64,000 nt of DNA from Antedon mediterranea (lineage: Eukaryota > Echinodermata > Crinoidea > Comatulida > Antedonidae): the NCBI RefSeq assembly GCF_964355755.1, contig NC_092674.1, forward strand, positions 31,050,001-31,114,000, read 5' to 3'. The position numbers were made by a program, and so were the translations under genes. Numbering within the stretch: position 1 is the first letter of the stretch; the number at the start of each line of letters is the position of its first letter. Under the pieces are notes generated by a model. That model had not been told where the DNA came from and made no database searches. It was given only the letters and a program-made list of their open reading frames with translations. Below, piece after piece: positions 1 to 11,227 of the stretch.

Positions 1-640
1 TAAATTATCTGTCTGTGATGAATATTTAATTTCATTTACCTTCTCAGGTTTATTGTTCTAATTTATTCCTATTTTGTTGACATGTGCACTTGTTATCATA
101 CAATACTATCTGTGTAACTAGATTACATAAACTGTATACAACTTACACAATTGCAATGCATTATATTTCCAGTACTTTGCTATTGTTTGCTTCATGTAAT
201 ATGGCATTATTTCTTATCGATTGCTTTTAAGCAGATTGATCTTATTGTGTTTTCTATTTTATTACGTTCTTACTACACTAAAATACAGCGTTATTGCTCC
301 ATTACCTGTATTATTAATAATGCTAAGTTAGACGTTGTGTTTTACTGCCTTTGACAAAGAGGTTTTTTATTATTTTTTTAAAATTCAGACAATGATTTCA
401 ACATTTTATGTTTGAAATTATCAAAATTACTAACATTAAATTGACTTATGTTCATTATGATAAGAATTGCAAATTGCTTTTTGTTTTCTTTAGAAAATGT
501 TTTAATCAGAAAAAAAAAATTCAGACAGTTTTCATATTAAAGTTTAATTTCACCAATATTAAAGTATGTTGAATCATTTCAATTGTTATGTTATCGTAAA
601 TTTATATACTTGTCTGGTGTCTGATAGACTTTGTTGCTCA
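1..640. other. AT-rich stretch without a recognisable gene
   Basis: No splice-bounded coding segment, RNA gene or repeat was recognised. A 67-codon open frame on the plus strand is within chance expectation for this composition and has no recognisable motif. Confidence 0.5.
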
Positions 641-2364
641 TGTTTTTAAATGAGTGCCAATGAGTTTTTTCCATTTCTACCATCTATTTGTTGACTTTCT
701 TTATAGGGTGATAGATCTACATTGTCCTAGAGTACTAAGAAGCAGATCATGGTTGAAATCTTTGTTGCTTTAAGAGTTCCTTCCTCCTCACATTTCTACC
801 ATCATTGGAAATCTACACACCACTCCTAGAGTAAGAGGTTGCTCATAGCATTGTCTTAGATTGGTCCATTCTATGTGTTAACTTTTTACATAATGATTGT
901 AACTCTACATACTCCTAGAGTAAGAGTGAGTGGCCGAGCGGTTAAGACAGTGGAACCGTAATTACGTAGCCATAACATCGGCAAGGGTTCGAGGCTCACT
1001 CGCTCCATGGTTCTGGTGGTAGAACGAGTCTTCTCGGATAAGGACTATAAACCGTAGGTCCAGTGTACACATAGCTCATGCGCACTTTAAAGAACCTAGT
1101 ACATCTTTCGAGACGAGTAGGGGGTTACCCCGGTGTACTAGTCCACACAAACACAGCAACTGTCACACAGCCACTGTGCAAATTGGGACTGGACCGTTTT
1201 AGAGGTGTTTACCACCTGTTGGTCCAGATCCTTCACTAACTGAGTTAGTGAGAAATAAAAGAGGTTGCTCAAAGCATTGTCTTAGATTGGTCCATTCTAT
1301 TTGTTAACTTTTTACATAATGATTGTAACTCTACATACTCCTAGAGTAAGAGGCTGCTCAAAGCATTGTCTTAGATTGGTCCATTCTATTCGTTAACTTT
1401 TTACATAATGATTGTAACTCTACATACTCTTAGAGTAAGAGGCTACTCAAAGCATTGTCTTAGATTGGTCCATTCTATTTGTTAACTTTTTAAATAATGA
1501 TTGTAACTCTACATACTCCTAGAGTAAGAGGCTGCTCAAAGCATTGTCTTAGATTGGTCCATTCTATTTGTTAACTTTTTAAATAATGATTGTAACTCTA
1601 CATACTCCTAGAGTAAGAGGCTGCTCATAGCATTGTCTTAGATTGGTCCATTCTATTTGTTAACTTTTTAAATAATGATTGTAACTCTACATACTCCTAG
1701 AGTAAGAGGCTGCTCATAGCATTGTCTTAGATTGGTCCATTCTATTTGTTAACTTTTTAAATAATGATTGTAACGCTACATACTCCTATAGTAAGAGGCT
1801 GCTCAAAGCATTATCTTAGATTGGTCCATTCTATTTGTTAACTTTTTAAATAATGATTGTAACTCTACATACTCCTAGAGTAAGAAGCTGCTCAAAGCAT
1901 TGTCTTAGATTGGTCCATTCTATTTGTTAACTTTTTAAATAATGATTGTAAATCTACATACTCCTAGAGTAAGAGGCTGCTCAAAGCATTGTCTTAGATT
2001 GGTCCATTCTATTTGTTAACTTTTTAAATAATGATTGTAACTCTACATACTTCTAGAGTAAGAGGCTGCTCATAGCATTGTCTTAGATTGGTCCATTCTA
2101 TTTGTTAACTTTTTAAATAATGATTGTAACTCTACATACTCCTAGAGTAAGAGGCTGCTCATAGCATTGTCTTAGATTGGTCCATTCTATTTGTTAACTT
2201 TTTAAATAATGATTGTAACTGTACATACTCCTAGAGTAAGAGGTTGCTCAAAGCATTGTCTTAGATTTGTCCATTCTATTTGTTAACTTTTTAAATAATG
2301 ATTGTAACTATACATACTCCTAGAGTAAGAGGCTGCTCAGAGCATTGTCTTAGATTGGTCCATT
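640..2364 (+). repeat. 89-bp minisatellite, about 14 units, interrupted by a SINE
   Basis: Units repeat every 89 bp; for example, the same GTAAGA begins at 1435 and 1524. Each unit carries the core ATTGTCTTAGATTGGTCCAT. The first unit or two (640-830) are degenerate. A good unit runs to about 923, a SINE interrupts at about 924-1256, and some 12 more units run from 1257 to 2364. Units differ by single substitutions such as CTGCTCA/TTGCTCA and TTACATAAT/TTAAATAAT. No open frame crosses the array, so it looks non-coding. Confidence 0.95.
924..1256 (+). mobile_element. tRNA-derived SINE inserted in the minisatellite
   Basis: The head (924-1005) resembles a class II (Ser/Leu-like) tRNA. It has an A-box TGGCCGAGCGG at 931-941 and a B-box GGTTCGAGGCT near 986-996. 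A 7-bp acceptor-like pairing exists (GAGTGAG at 924-930 with CTCGCTC at 999-1005, one G-T wobble). The T stem is degenerate, so this is a SINE head and not a working tRNA gene. The body to about 1256 has a GC-richer central block (about 1030-1160), as in SINE families with conserved central domains, and ends in GAAATAAAAGAG. The minisatellite resumes at once, and AAGAG borders both ends as a possible short target duplication. Family name not established. Confidence 0.85.
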
Positions 2365-2408
2365 GTATGTTTTTCTGTATCATAAACAATTTCTTGTCTG
2401 CCCTCTAG

Positions 2409-2566
2409 TGTTTTGTAAAATTCTGTTCCTATTGAAAACTAATACTGTAGTTGGAAGATGTCCTACTGTATATGGTAATCATCATATTGTGATGATTGGT
2501 AATGAAGTCGATGCAGTGAACCATGACAAAACAACATGTTTGAGAATTCTGTGGCAGATGGCTTAA
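2409..2566 (+). CDS. Candidate terminal exon, unknown product
   Basis: A strong acceptor (TTTCTTGTCTGCCCTCTAG, ending at 2408) precedes an open frame of 52 codons ending in TAA at 2564-2566. Entry needs an upstream exon ending with one extra base. The peptide is mixed in composition (segment GNEVDAVNHDKTTCLRILWQ near the end), not low complexity. I recognise no domain. A frame of this length is expected many times by chance in this window; only the acceptor raises it above background. It may also be the relic of a mobile element. Confidence 0.25.
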
Positions 2567-3153
2567 ACACCATATTAATTAGGTAATTTGCGATATGAAA
2601 TTAAAGCTATGCATTTTTTAATTCATTTGTTAATATGGATCAGTCGTTATATCAGGGTTAATTCTTTAAGCATGGTTCTACGTGGCCGCAATAGGAATGA
2701 TATAATCCTGTCATTTTCATCATGATTAATGTGATCATATGTCATCCAACATGATATGTGATCATGTCATAATCCAAGTAGATCCAACATAGTGGGATAT
2801 GTAATGTCTTATTCTCATTATGTTGTAAATCCCCTTAATCCCCTTATCAACAATAATCACACTTGATCTGACATTAATGCTTTAATATTCTGACCATCAC
2901 ATAATCTCATAATTTACCTTGTAAGATGTCCATACAGTCATGTTATTACGATGTCCATACGACCATTTCATCATCCTATACTAATCTCATCTGTTCTTAT
3001 AATACAGGTGATTTTTTTTTTAAAGACTACGAAATGTCAAGAGTTTAAACAAAATGCTCGTTTTTTCTGAAATGCCCTTTTCAACTAAATACTAGCAGTG
3101 GGACTTATGGTAAATAAGTCTAACTTACTTAGCTTTACCCTTTTGTGAAAAAA
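2567..3153. other. AT-rich spacer
   Basis: Only short ATGATCATGT-like internal repetition (2720-2780) was seen. There is no supported gene. Confidence 0.5.
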
Positions 3154-3226
3154 AAGACAGTCACGTCCACAGACAGTACCCCACCCCTATAAGGGGTAGG
3201 GTACTGTCTGTGGACTTGACTGTCTT
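3154..3226. repeat. Near-perfect inverted repeat (35-bp arms, 3-nt loop)
   Basis: Bases 3154-3188 pair with 3192-3226 around the loop ATA. Only two of 35 positions mismatch, and the arms are far more GC-rich than the flanks (CCCCACCCCT/AGGGGTAGGG at the tip). Transcription of either strand would give a stable 73-nt hairpin. It could be a snap-back MITE core or a small-RNA precursor. The sequence alone does not decide, and no TA or TTAA target duplication is obvious. Confidence 0.9.
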
Positions 3227-3807
3227 CTGGAGTTCATCCATTGAGCACCTGTAAATGAATCCACTTTTGTTTGTTACTTAAATGAACAAAAAAACGAAAA
3301 ATGTACGCCTTTCATGTGAGTCAGCCATCCTATCAAACCATTACAAAACTTGTGAGTACTCACTTTACATTTCATACATTATATATACACATTGTTTTAA
3401 ATAAATAAATAATAAGATAAGTTTATATGAAAATGTATAGATCTCAAACAATAGAATAAATCATTTTATGAAGCAATAAAAAGTTTTTTTTAATTCATGA
3501 AAATATGATTCATACAATTTTCATTGTTAATTTACAGCGTGTATGTAAATCATGAAGGGTGTCAGTTTTTTAATATTGATTTAATTAGCCGTGAAATTAA
3601 AAACTTGTCTATTAATCAAACATTGAATCATTTAATTATTAATTTATGATCAATCAATTAATTGTAAGCTATTAATCATTGCCCATAATTTGTTTGAATT
3701 ATAAATTAACCTTTTCATGCCTTGCCTTCCTTTTTATCCTTGGTTCGTTCATTAAATATTATTGTATTGTCCAATTTTCTTTCCAGTTTTGCTTCAAAAT
3801 AGACTTT
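3227..3807. other. AT-rich spacer
   Basis: ATTAAT-rich sequence with no repeat unit, exon or RNA gene that I can support. Confidence 0.5.
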
Positions 3808-3917
3808 AAAGCTCTTTCTGCACTATCAAACTTTATGTGATGTTCCCATATATGGACATGATGATGTCAGTACTACCATATTTAAGCTTATCACTACCAT
3901 ATTTTTCAACAACAAAA
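3808..3917 (+). mobile_element. MITE family A, copy 1 (one end missing)
   Basis: The left end matches the family terminus GCTCTGTCTACACTATCAAA with a few changes (3810-3830). It is followed by the family interior: ATATATGGACATGATGATGTCA and the ACTACCATATTT motif twice. The right terminus is not recognisable. See the intact copies at 16702, 40369 and 62268 for the family structure. Confidence 0.75.
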
Positions 3918-5302
3918 TTAGAAAAAAAAAATGTAAATATTGTTATAGCTCTTTGGACAAACATTGAATGTACACATAAAATTAACTAACTAATGACAAC
4001 AAAAAACAACTACATCAGATATAAAAATTCAGCACAAGAAACATCTATATTTTGTTATTAAATTGAATTGAACACTTCTTTCAGATCCCTAGTTCCATAA
4101 AAATGTTTAAATAAATAGTATATAAATATATTTTGGTTGGTTTTAATCTATTGCTTAAAAGAAATATTTTCAAAATTGTTTTAATAATTACATTACAATA
4201 AACAACATCAGTATAATGAATGAAGAGAGGTTAAATGCATTTTAATATCTTCATAAAAAGTTCATTACATTTGGTCAGTAAGTCAAACAAACTATTCAAA
4301 GAACCAATGCCATCAATCGCCAATTACGTATTTAACTTTCTATTGAATAATTTCACAAGATCAAATTTCATGGATTCTCGTTTGCTATGCAGCAATTCTA
4401 CATTTTAATTACTAAATTTCTTGGCTGTCAAATACAACACGCCGTTTGTTACCGGTTTTTTTTCACAATTCGCAAGAATATCAGAAAAAAGCCGGTTAGC
4501 TCAATGATTAGGTTTCATTGTGTCCTATATATTTCTAATGAATTCTTAATTTCATAAACTGTGCCTTCTTGGTCTTTGAATATTAAAATTTAGAAATTTA
4601 AACTGATATTGCAAGTTGAACTCATTCTCTCGAGTGCTCTAAACATTTTAGATTGATTACTGTTACTTTCCATATTGCAACAAAACATCGTAAAATAGAT
4701 ATTGATACCAATATTAAATTTTCAATCATTGTCTTAAATTCATCTCCAATATCAAATGAATGATTGGGAAAAATTGGTTTTATATTTTCTCCAATTTCAT
4801 CAATTGAATGGTAAGCTTTTTTCAAAGTGATTATTTGTCCGACGTGGTCAGCATTTAAAGAATAGACCAGGATTCCATGTCGGTATTCCATTGTATCCAG
4901 GGTAGTTATTACTAACTCCCAGGTCAGTATTTAAATATAAATTGAGGACAATGTTGAAATTGCACATTTGGGTAAATTCCCAGGTCAGTATTAAAGCGTA
5001 TGCTGAAATCCCAGGTCAGTACAAAAGCTAAAAATGAATTATTGTTGTTACAAAATATAAATATGTTATTGGTTATAGTTTTTTTTTTTTGCATGTTTTG
5101 TGTAATTCTTTAATACAAACAGGAGCTTGAGATTGGAATTTTCATTATTTGCAATTATTCCCTCCCATGTTTTTTTTTTGTAATACCTAATGACTTTAAT
5201 ATCCATCATTCTAAATCCCTCTGTGGTTTTCAATGATTAGGGACTTAAGCCAAAGTTTGATGCTTAAAATGCTTTGGTAATTTCTCAAAACAGGTGAAAA
5301 GC
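3918..5302. other. AT-rich spacer with three CCCAGGTCAGTA motifs
   Basis: The short motif CCCAGGTCAGTA occurs at about 4918, 4979 and 5010, spaced irregularly. An 89-codon minus-strand frame (4622-4891) has no recognisable motif or splice context and is compatible with chance. No gene is called. Confidence 0.45.
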
Positions 5303-5473
5303 TTAGCCCAGTAAGAAGAAATACTTGTCTACTTCCTCTGTTGCATCTCCAAGGTGATTTGTTAAGCCTGCCAATGAGGGCAGTGTCTTAGATGAATTTG
5401 TTAGGCTCACCACAGCTTTCGATGTAAGGTTTTGCGACTGAACGGGTCCTAAAGCTCTCCAATGGCTGGTGCC
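5303..5473 (-). CDS. Short coding-like open frame, unknown
   Basis: A 56-codon frame on the minus strand ends at TAA (5303-5305) and lies in a block (5290-5510) clearly richer in GC than its surroundings. The peptide has balanced composition (for example the segment LPSLAGLTNHLGDATEEVDK) and does not look like translated AT-rich spacer. There is no clear start or splice site. It may be a fragment of a transposon protein or of a decayed gene. I recognise no family. Confidence 0.25.
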   Translation of the reverse strand, partial: GTSHWRALGPVQSQNLTSKAVVSLTNSSKTLPSLAGLTNHLGDATEEVDKYFFLLG

Positions 5474-5795
5474 CTAAGGCCTTCAGCTGAAGTCAATGCA
5501 AGGTAAACTGTCCAGAGGATTGTCTGTTTTTATTTCATTATTAATTATTAACTCCCATCTCCATCATTTATTCAAGACATTGTTGCGTATCAATCAGATG
5601 ACAGATTTTATCCTCTTGGACAATGACACTAAAGAATCATTCAAAGATGACAATTTTCATTTATTATTAAGTAGCATGTCTTTTTTGTTCCAACTGATAA
5701 ACAATTCTGGTGGTTCATGTGTGTGATATCATGTTCCGTGTGATTTAGTTATTTTAAGTTCAGTGCTCTAAAAAAATAAAAATAAATATATGCAT

Positions 5796-5900
5796 TGAAC
5801 TCTCCATTTGGACACTCTATTCAGGGGACACTCCTGTTCAGGGGACACCCTTGTTAAGAGAACACTTTCCTGTGAAACGAATGAAGGGCAATGTTTTAAC
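5796..5900 (+). mobile_element. Possible pogo/Tigger-like transposon end
   Basis: The sequence GAACTCTCCATTTGGACACT, followed by repeated CAGGGGACACTC/CAGGGGACACCC, resembles termini of pogo/Tigger-type DNA transposons. The recognition is from memory of family style. No second terminus was found. Confidence 0.35.
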
Positions 5901-7620
5901 ATTTTACAGACATCCCTTATAAAACACCTGGTTGTGTTTCAAAGGTGGAGAAGGATATTCTACTGTTTTAAAGTATTAACAGTATTTACAGTATAGACAC
6001 CACATCAAGTGATGAAATGTTATTGTGTATCTGTAAAAACACCAATATTTGATAGACTTAGCATCATTGAAAATGCTATTAGCAGGTGCTAAATACGGTA
6101 CTTAAGAGAATGTCATTCTGATAAGACATGCAGGTGTTTCTAAGCTACCAATGAGTGTCTTTACACTTTACAACTCAACGCTAACGCATTTATACACTTA
6201 GGTTGAAGATGAAAGTATATATACACTGCATTTGGATTGCGCTCTTTAAATGTGCAATTTATACGCTTTACAAGTGGACATTTTATGTACTAAAGAAAAC
6301 TGTTTAGATAGTGTCTTTTTATTTATTAAAGTTACAAAATCCACTAAATTTCTCAAATTTCTGTACCTTAAAAATGAAATGTTTTTATCTGCTACCTACC
6401 GCGCCCATTTGGTATTTAATTATGGTTTGAAGTTTACTCTCAATTATGGCTCAAATCGTTTAATTAAACTTCGAATGCAAACATATTCAGCTCTTAGAAC
6501 CATGCGTACGTGCATCACACCACATCTACTGGGAATGCCTAGCCAGTGATGACCAATAAATGCGTCAACCCTTTGCACTAACAGCATCTTATATTCTATA
6601 CGCTTTTTGATTACTATACCTCGATTGATCACAAAAACGTTTCTGAGTACACTATAAATATATATATTTCTCAGGAGAGCATTTGAAAGAATATAGGTTT
6701 TATATGGGCTATATCATTGCTTTTATTGTTCTGTATTTAAATAAAGAATTTAGAGTTAAGAGAACTTCTGTTTAATATGAAAGAGATTAGAATAAATTAT
6801 GAGAACTTTTGATAATTATATTAATGTTATACACTATTTACCAAATAGTAAGAAAAAAATTATGCGTTAACATCCTCATTGCTTAAGGCGAATTACAAGG
6901 TCAAAGGTGAGCGATAATTGAATGTAATTCATTAATAACATTTGAAATTTATTAGTTCTCAATGATTCATATCATTCATTTATTTCTGGAGGCAATTTTC
7001 TTGCAATCTGTGTTTTTGTGATTTATATGAGATACACTTTATTTAATACAACAAAAAATAGTCCTGACGATTTTGCAAATTTGTTAATATTTTAAGTACT
7101 TCATTTATTACTGAAAATCTTGTTTAAATATTGTTTTCCTCAAGGTCTGGTTATAACCATACACATTATATTTAACCAAATAACTATATAAATTAATTTT
7201 TGTTTTAAACTTGTCTAATTGCTATTTGGTAGGTTATTCTTGAAGTGGTAGTGATATTGAAATTCTTTTAGAAAATCAAGTTTTATAGATGCCTAATATT
7301 ATCAAAATGATTTGCATATAAGTAAGTAATAAGTAATTCTATCTCTAGAATATAAGTATAGTGATCTGAAAAGTACTTATGATTCATACTTTTCTATAAT
7401 TCCTCGGTCATTACCATGCTAATTCTTTATAAATCATTTTGTACGTCTTGCTTTCCAATCAATTAAAATCCATCATAGTATTTTGTTCATACTTTTTACG
7501 TCATTAATCATCTTTTAAGCAGATAAGGAAGTGTTAAATGTTATGTTTCATCAAAGCTGCCTTTCCTGTGATTTGTTAGTGACAATAATATTAATTTATT
7601 CAAAATTGTTTGGCCTTCAG
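5901..7620. other. AT-rich spacer
   Basis: Open frames of 62-99 codons around 6250-6630 overlap on both strands and have no motif. No splice-bounded exon was found that stands out from chance. Confidence 0.45.
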
Positions 7621-8190
7621 AATTGTTCCTACAATAGGGTCCCAGGTAGAGTTACCAGGCTTGTCATAAAGTGTATAGTATTGTCCTAGATCCTCCAGGT
7701 TTGCCCTGAAGTATATAATATTGAACTTATGCTCTGGATGCCATCACATGGGACAAGAAGACCAGGCAGGCCCCCAAAATCATTCATTGACCAACTAGTT
7801 GCGGACTCCGGCCATACAATTGAAGAGCTACCAGGAGCAATGATGAACAGAGACGGCTGGAAAGAAGTAGTCAAAAGGATCCGAGCAAGCTCGACGCAGT
7901 AGTAGTAGTAGTATATAATATTGTATTCACCAGGATTGTAATAAAGCAGAGCCTAAAAGTAGTGAAATGTGACTTAATTTGATGTCTAGTATCTTTTGCA
8001 TTACAATTTGTGGAATTTAGAGGGGACACAGGCCGTCAAGTATATATTATTCTCCTATAGTCACTAGGATTGTCCCAGGTAGAGTCTTTATGATTGTCTT
8101 AGAGTTTGTAATATTGTAATCAAGTTCCAGGGTTGAGGTGTTTAGTGTTGTCCTAGAATTTGCCAGGCTATAGTATAGTCCTAGAGTTGT
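7620..8190 (+). repeat. Degenerate tandem-like region (CCAGG...TTGTCCTAGA...TAT)
   Basis: Phrases such as TTGTCCTAGA, TTGTCCCAGGTAGAG, TTGCCAGG and ATAATATTG recur irregularly from 7620 to 8190, on both sides of a LINE insertion. This looks like an old, diverged tandem array. Confidence 0.5.
7724..7909 (+). mobile_element. 5'-truncated LINE 3' end with 14-bp target duplication
   Basis: The interior encodes the last 56 residues of a non-LTR retrotransposon polyprotein (7732-7902, stop TAG). It includes a GTRRPGRPPKSFIDQL-like segment, then EELPGAMMNRDGWKEVVKRI and a terminal RASSTQ, a typical C-terminal end after the reverse transcriptase. A short (TAG)n tail follows. The 14-bp sequence AGTATATAATATTG occurs exactly at 7710-7723 and again at 7910-7923, flanking the insert as a target-site duplication. 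The rest of the element was never copied in. Confidence 0.9.
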
Positions 8191-8409
8191 CTTCTACTAT
8201 TTTCCTAAATCCCATATTTATTACCTTTTGTTTTGACATTGTCTTCTTTCTGAGAATCTCTTGTGGTTTTAGCTTTACATCCTGCCCAAAACAGAAAAAT
8301 ATGGAAAAAAATTATGGAAAGCGTAATATCGGAATGACGGAAAATTTTCCAAGAGAGAGTTAAATACAAACTGAACTAACTAAAATCATATTCAGTGTAT
8401 TCCTTTTAG

Positions 8410-8431
8410 CATTTTGGCACATTGATGCAAG
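8410..8431 (+). CDS. Candidate 22-nt microexon
   Basis: The acceptor ATTCCTTTTAG and the perfect donor GTAAGT bound 22 nt; a branch-like CTAAC lies about 30 nt upstream. Read in phase 0 it gives HFGTLMQ plus one base. This would join in frame to the exon candidate at 11243 (G+AT gives Asp), but not to the one at 8506. Such short bounded segments also arise by chance, so the call rests on the quality of the sites. Confidence 0.2.
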
Positions 8432-8505
8432 GTAAGTATAATGGAAAATCTATATATGTGAATATAAACAGAAAGATTAATCCAAAATACTTTTAATCGA
8501 AACAG

Positions 8506-8580
8506 GTTTTGAGTGATGATGAGGACAGCAACGATTATCTTTCCGATACTGTAATTCCTAACTTGATAAATCTGTATTGA
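8506..8580 (+). CDS. Candidate acidic exon or C-terminal exon
   Basis: After the acceptor TTTTAATCGAAACAG the only open frame starts at once. It reads VLSDDEDSNDYLSDT (8506-8550), then VIPNLINLY and a stop at 8578-8580. GTAATT at 8551 could be a donor, making a 45-nt phase 0-0 exon; otherwise it is a terminal exon. The Ser/Asp/Glu-rich peptide resembles a CK2-type acidic patch. No family is recognised. Confidence 0.3.
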   Translation, partial: VLSDDEDSNDYLSDTVIPNLINLY

Positions 8581-10539
8581 TATTTGCCTGTGGCTTTAGT
8601 CTAGCTATTGAAGTGGTATTACTTCAAGGATTCTTCAGGTTCTATAACCCTTTACAAACGCTACAATATGCAGGCTGTTAATTACACCTCGTTTCTCTAA
8701 ACGTGTGCATTAGGTAACGTAATCGCTAAATGCTTCGTTAAAAATAACGATTTGACTTTATACCTTAACCAAGGGGAATAAGGGGAAGATGACCACAAGC
8801 CTTTGGGCCTCTTCGCAGTTCACGGATATTTGAACAAATGCTTGCCGCCTGCAGACTCGTCAAGTTTACTTAAGCGACAATTAGCATTCTGCCCAAGTAA
8901 TATTACTGCTTGCTTTTATTGCTTCGAGCAAATTCAATCATAGAATTGTAAATTATGTCGAATGAAATTCACTCAATTTGCATAATTATAGGTACAAAAG
9001 AACCTTCATTTGAGCAATGTTTTTTTACTATGCCGCATCAATAAATACTTTTGATGGTCTCCTTACTGCAATGATTGTAATACTCGTGCACGACACCTTT
9101 GGAAGCTCGGTTTGTTTGTTTAATCTAGTTTGAAGGCTAAACATACCCAAGATGTTCATTGTCGGAAATGATGAGAAAGAAAACATAATGCAATCTAATT
9201 ATGTTAATTTTATATTATTATATGCATCACATAAAGTGTAGTGAAACATCATTCACTTTGAGCCCACAGCCAGGATTTTAACAAGGAAATTTATTTTTCC
9301 ACAAAAGTTAATTTTATCTACCACAAAAGTCAACTTTTTTTCTACAAAAGTCAACTTTTTTTTTCATAAAATCATTATAAAGCTAGGCTTATTATCCATA
9401 TTTATTATCACCTTTGATGCTGATAGTTTAAAAAGGGCACTTCAGAAAAACTTGAACCTTCAAACCCTCTGGCTACGGGTTTGGAAAATGATGGGATGAA
9501 AGGATAGTCTGATCTGAAATGATGAGAAGATAAAAATTGAATGAGAAAGAAAATGTAAATGTAACAGCAATGACCATTATTCAAAAAGTTTTTATATTTT
9601 TCTTTTATTCAGAATACTTTGAATTAAATTTTCTATTCCTTAATATCATCAAAATAAATGTGATTGCATACAAAGTACCATTTGAAAGAATGCCTCACGG
9701 CACGAATAACTGACCAACCCAGTTATGATGACCCTGAGTACATCTGTACTCTCATTTGTGTTCATCAGTAAACATTACTTCCATAAAGTCATTTTAAAAT
9801 ATATCAAATGTTATTAATGTTAATAAAAAAAAATATGTCCGTGAATAATAATTTAATTGGATTTCCTCAATTGGCCAATTATCAAGTATTATAACACACC
9901 AAAGTGTATCGTTGCCTTTTGATTGGTTGTATCATGTCCTGCGCATACGTCAGTTCATTCTCAGGTTGTAAATTGCTCGTTCAGGTTTTAACATTTTTTT
10001 AAGATTTCAGAAATTTGTGCATTCACAGTCAGTATGTTAAAAAACAAATGTTTTGTATTCATAGAATAGATACATTATATTTTCATTCTTTGACAATCTT
10101 TCATCCATTCATCTCATAAACATTCATAATACGTGAATATTTAGTTTCCATAAGTGTACACCAAAAAACGGTTCTTTATTCTTAATAATGTTTATGATTG
10201 GTGGAAATATATAAAGATCTATGAATTGTAATACATATATTCTTTTATGCAAAAATATTTTTAACATTTAGACAAATTGCCTTGAGTGTTTCGCTAGGTA
10301 GAATATTTGACTTTGTTGAGATCGAATGAAGATAATGTATATAAACAAGTGTTCACTTTACTCTAGTTCCACACAGGTTTACATTAACCCAGATTACAAG
10401 AAGTCAAACAATTTGTAGTTTATAGTATGTTAATGTAAAAAGTGCAGTAACAGTTGTAATGATAGCAATAGCGATGGTGATAAATATTATTGGTGATAAT
10501 GATTTTAGTGATGGTAGTTAGCGCTAATTACTAATAATG
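8581..10539. other. Spacer; CCAAT/CRE-like cluster near 9870-9960
   Basis: No exon is supported. Around 9870-9960 there are ATTGGCCAAT, TTGATTGGTTG and the CRE-like TACGTCAG close together, which could be a regulatory element. This is a motif observation only. A GC-richer patch at 8765-8880 has no clear coding frame. Confidence 0.35.
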
Positions 10540-11045
10540 CCATCAACATCACTGAACTATCAACATCATTATTAAACCATCACAATTATCAACATTGCCA
10601 ACCTACTGTATCACCATTTATGAAAATCACCAAACGTTTAGCAACCTCACCAAAGACGTCCCCTTCATCAAACCATCAATCACCAAATCATCAACATTAC
10701 CAAACCATAAGCTCATCATTAACATTACCAAACCATAACCAAATCATCAACATTACCAAACCATAACCAAATCATCAACATTACCAAACCATCACCAACA
10801 TTACCAAACCATCACCAACATTACCAAATCATCACCAACATTACCAAATCATCAACATTACCAAATAATCAACATTACCAAACCATCACCAAATCATCAA
10901 TATTACCAAACCATCACCAAATCATCAACATTACCAAACCATCACCAAATCATCACTAACATCACTAAACCAAACCATCATCAAAATTACCAAACCATCA
11001 CAAAGTCATCAACATTACCAAAACACCACTAAACCTCATTACCAG
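10540..11045 (+). repeat. Tandem repeat of ACATTACCAAACCATCACCAA-like units
   Basis: Variable short units built from CATCAACATTACCAAACCATC and CACCAAATCATC are repeated more than 20 times. The strand asymmetry is strong, with almost no G. Low-complexity minisatellite, no coding content. Confidence 0.9.
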
Positions 11046-11227
11046 GACTTCACCATCATAACCACCAGTCTATATATCATATTGTGATAATCTCTGTACT
11101 TTGCCTAGAGATATCTTCTGTACTGTTGTGCAAAAATTCAATATTATTGCCATTAGCAAGTTGATCATTAAACTCTATTCTACTCACTTACATAATGTTC
11201 TTAATTATTTTCTTATATTAATTACAG

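Noticed and set aside
924-1005. A functional Ser/Leu-type tRNA gene
   Set aside because: A- and B-boxes and an acceptor pairing exist, but the T stem does not pair, and a SINE body follows without a terminator.
4622-4891. An 89-codon minus-strand gene
   Set aside because: The peptide looks tolerable but lies in AT-rich spacer with no splice sites or motif; not above chance.
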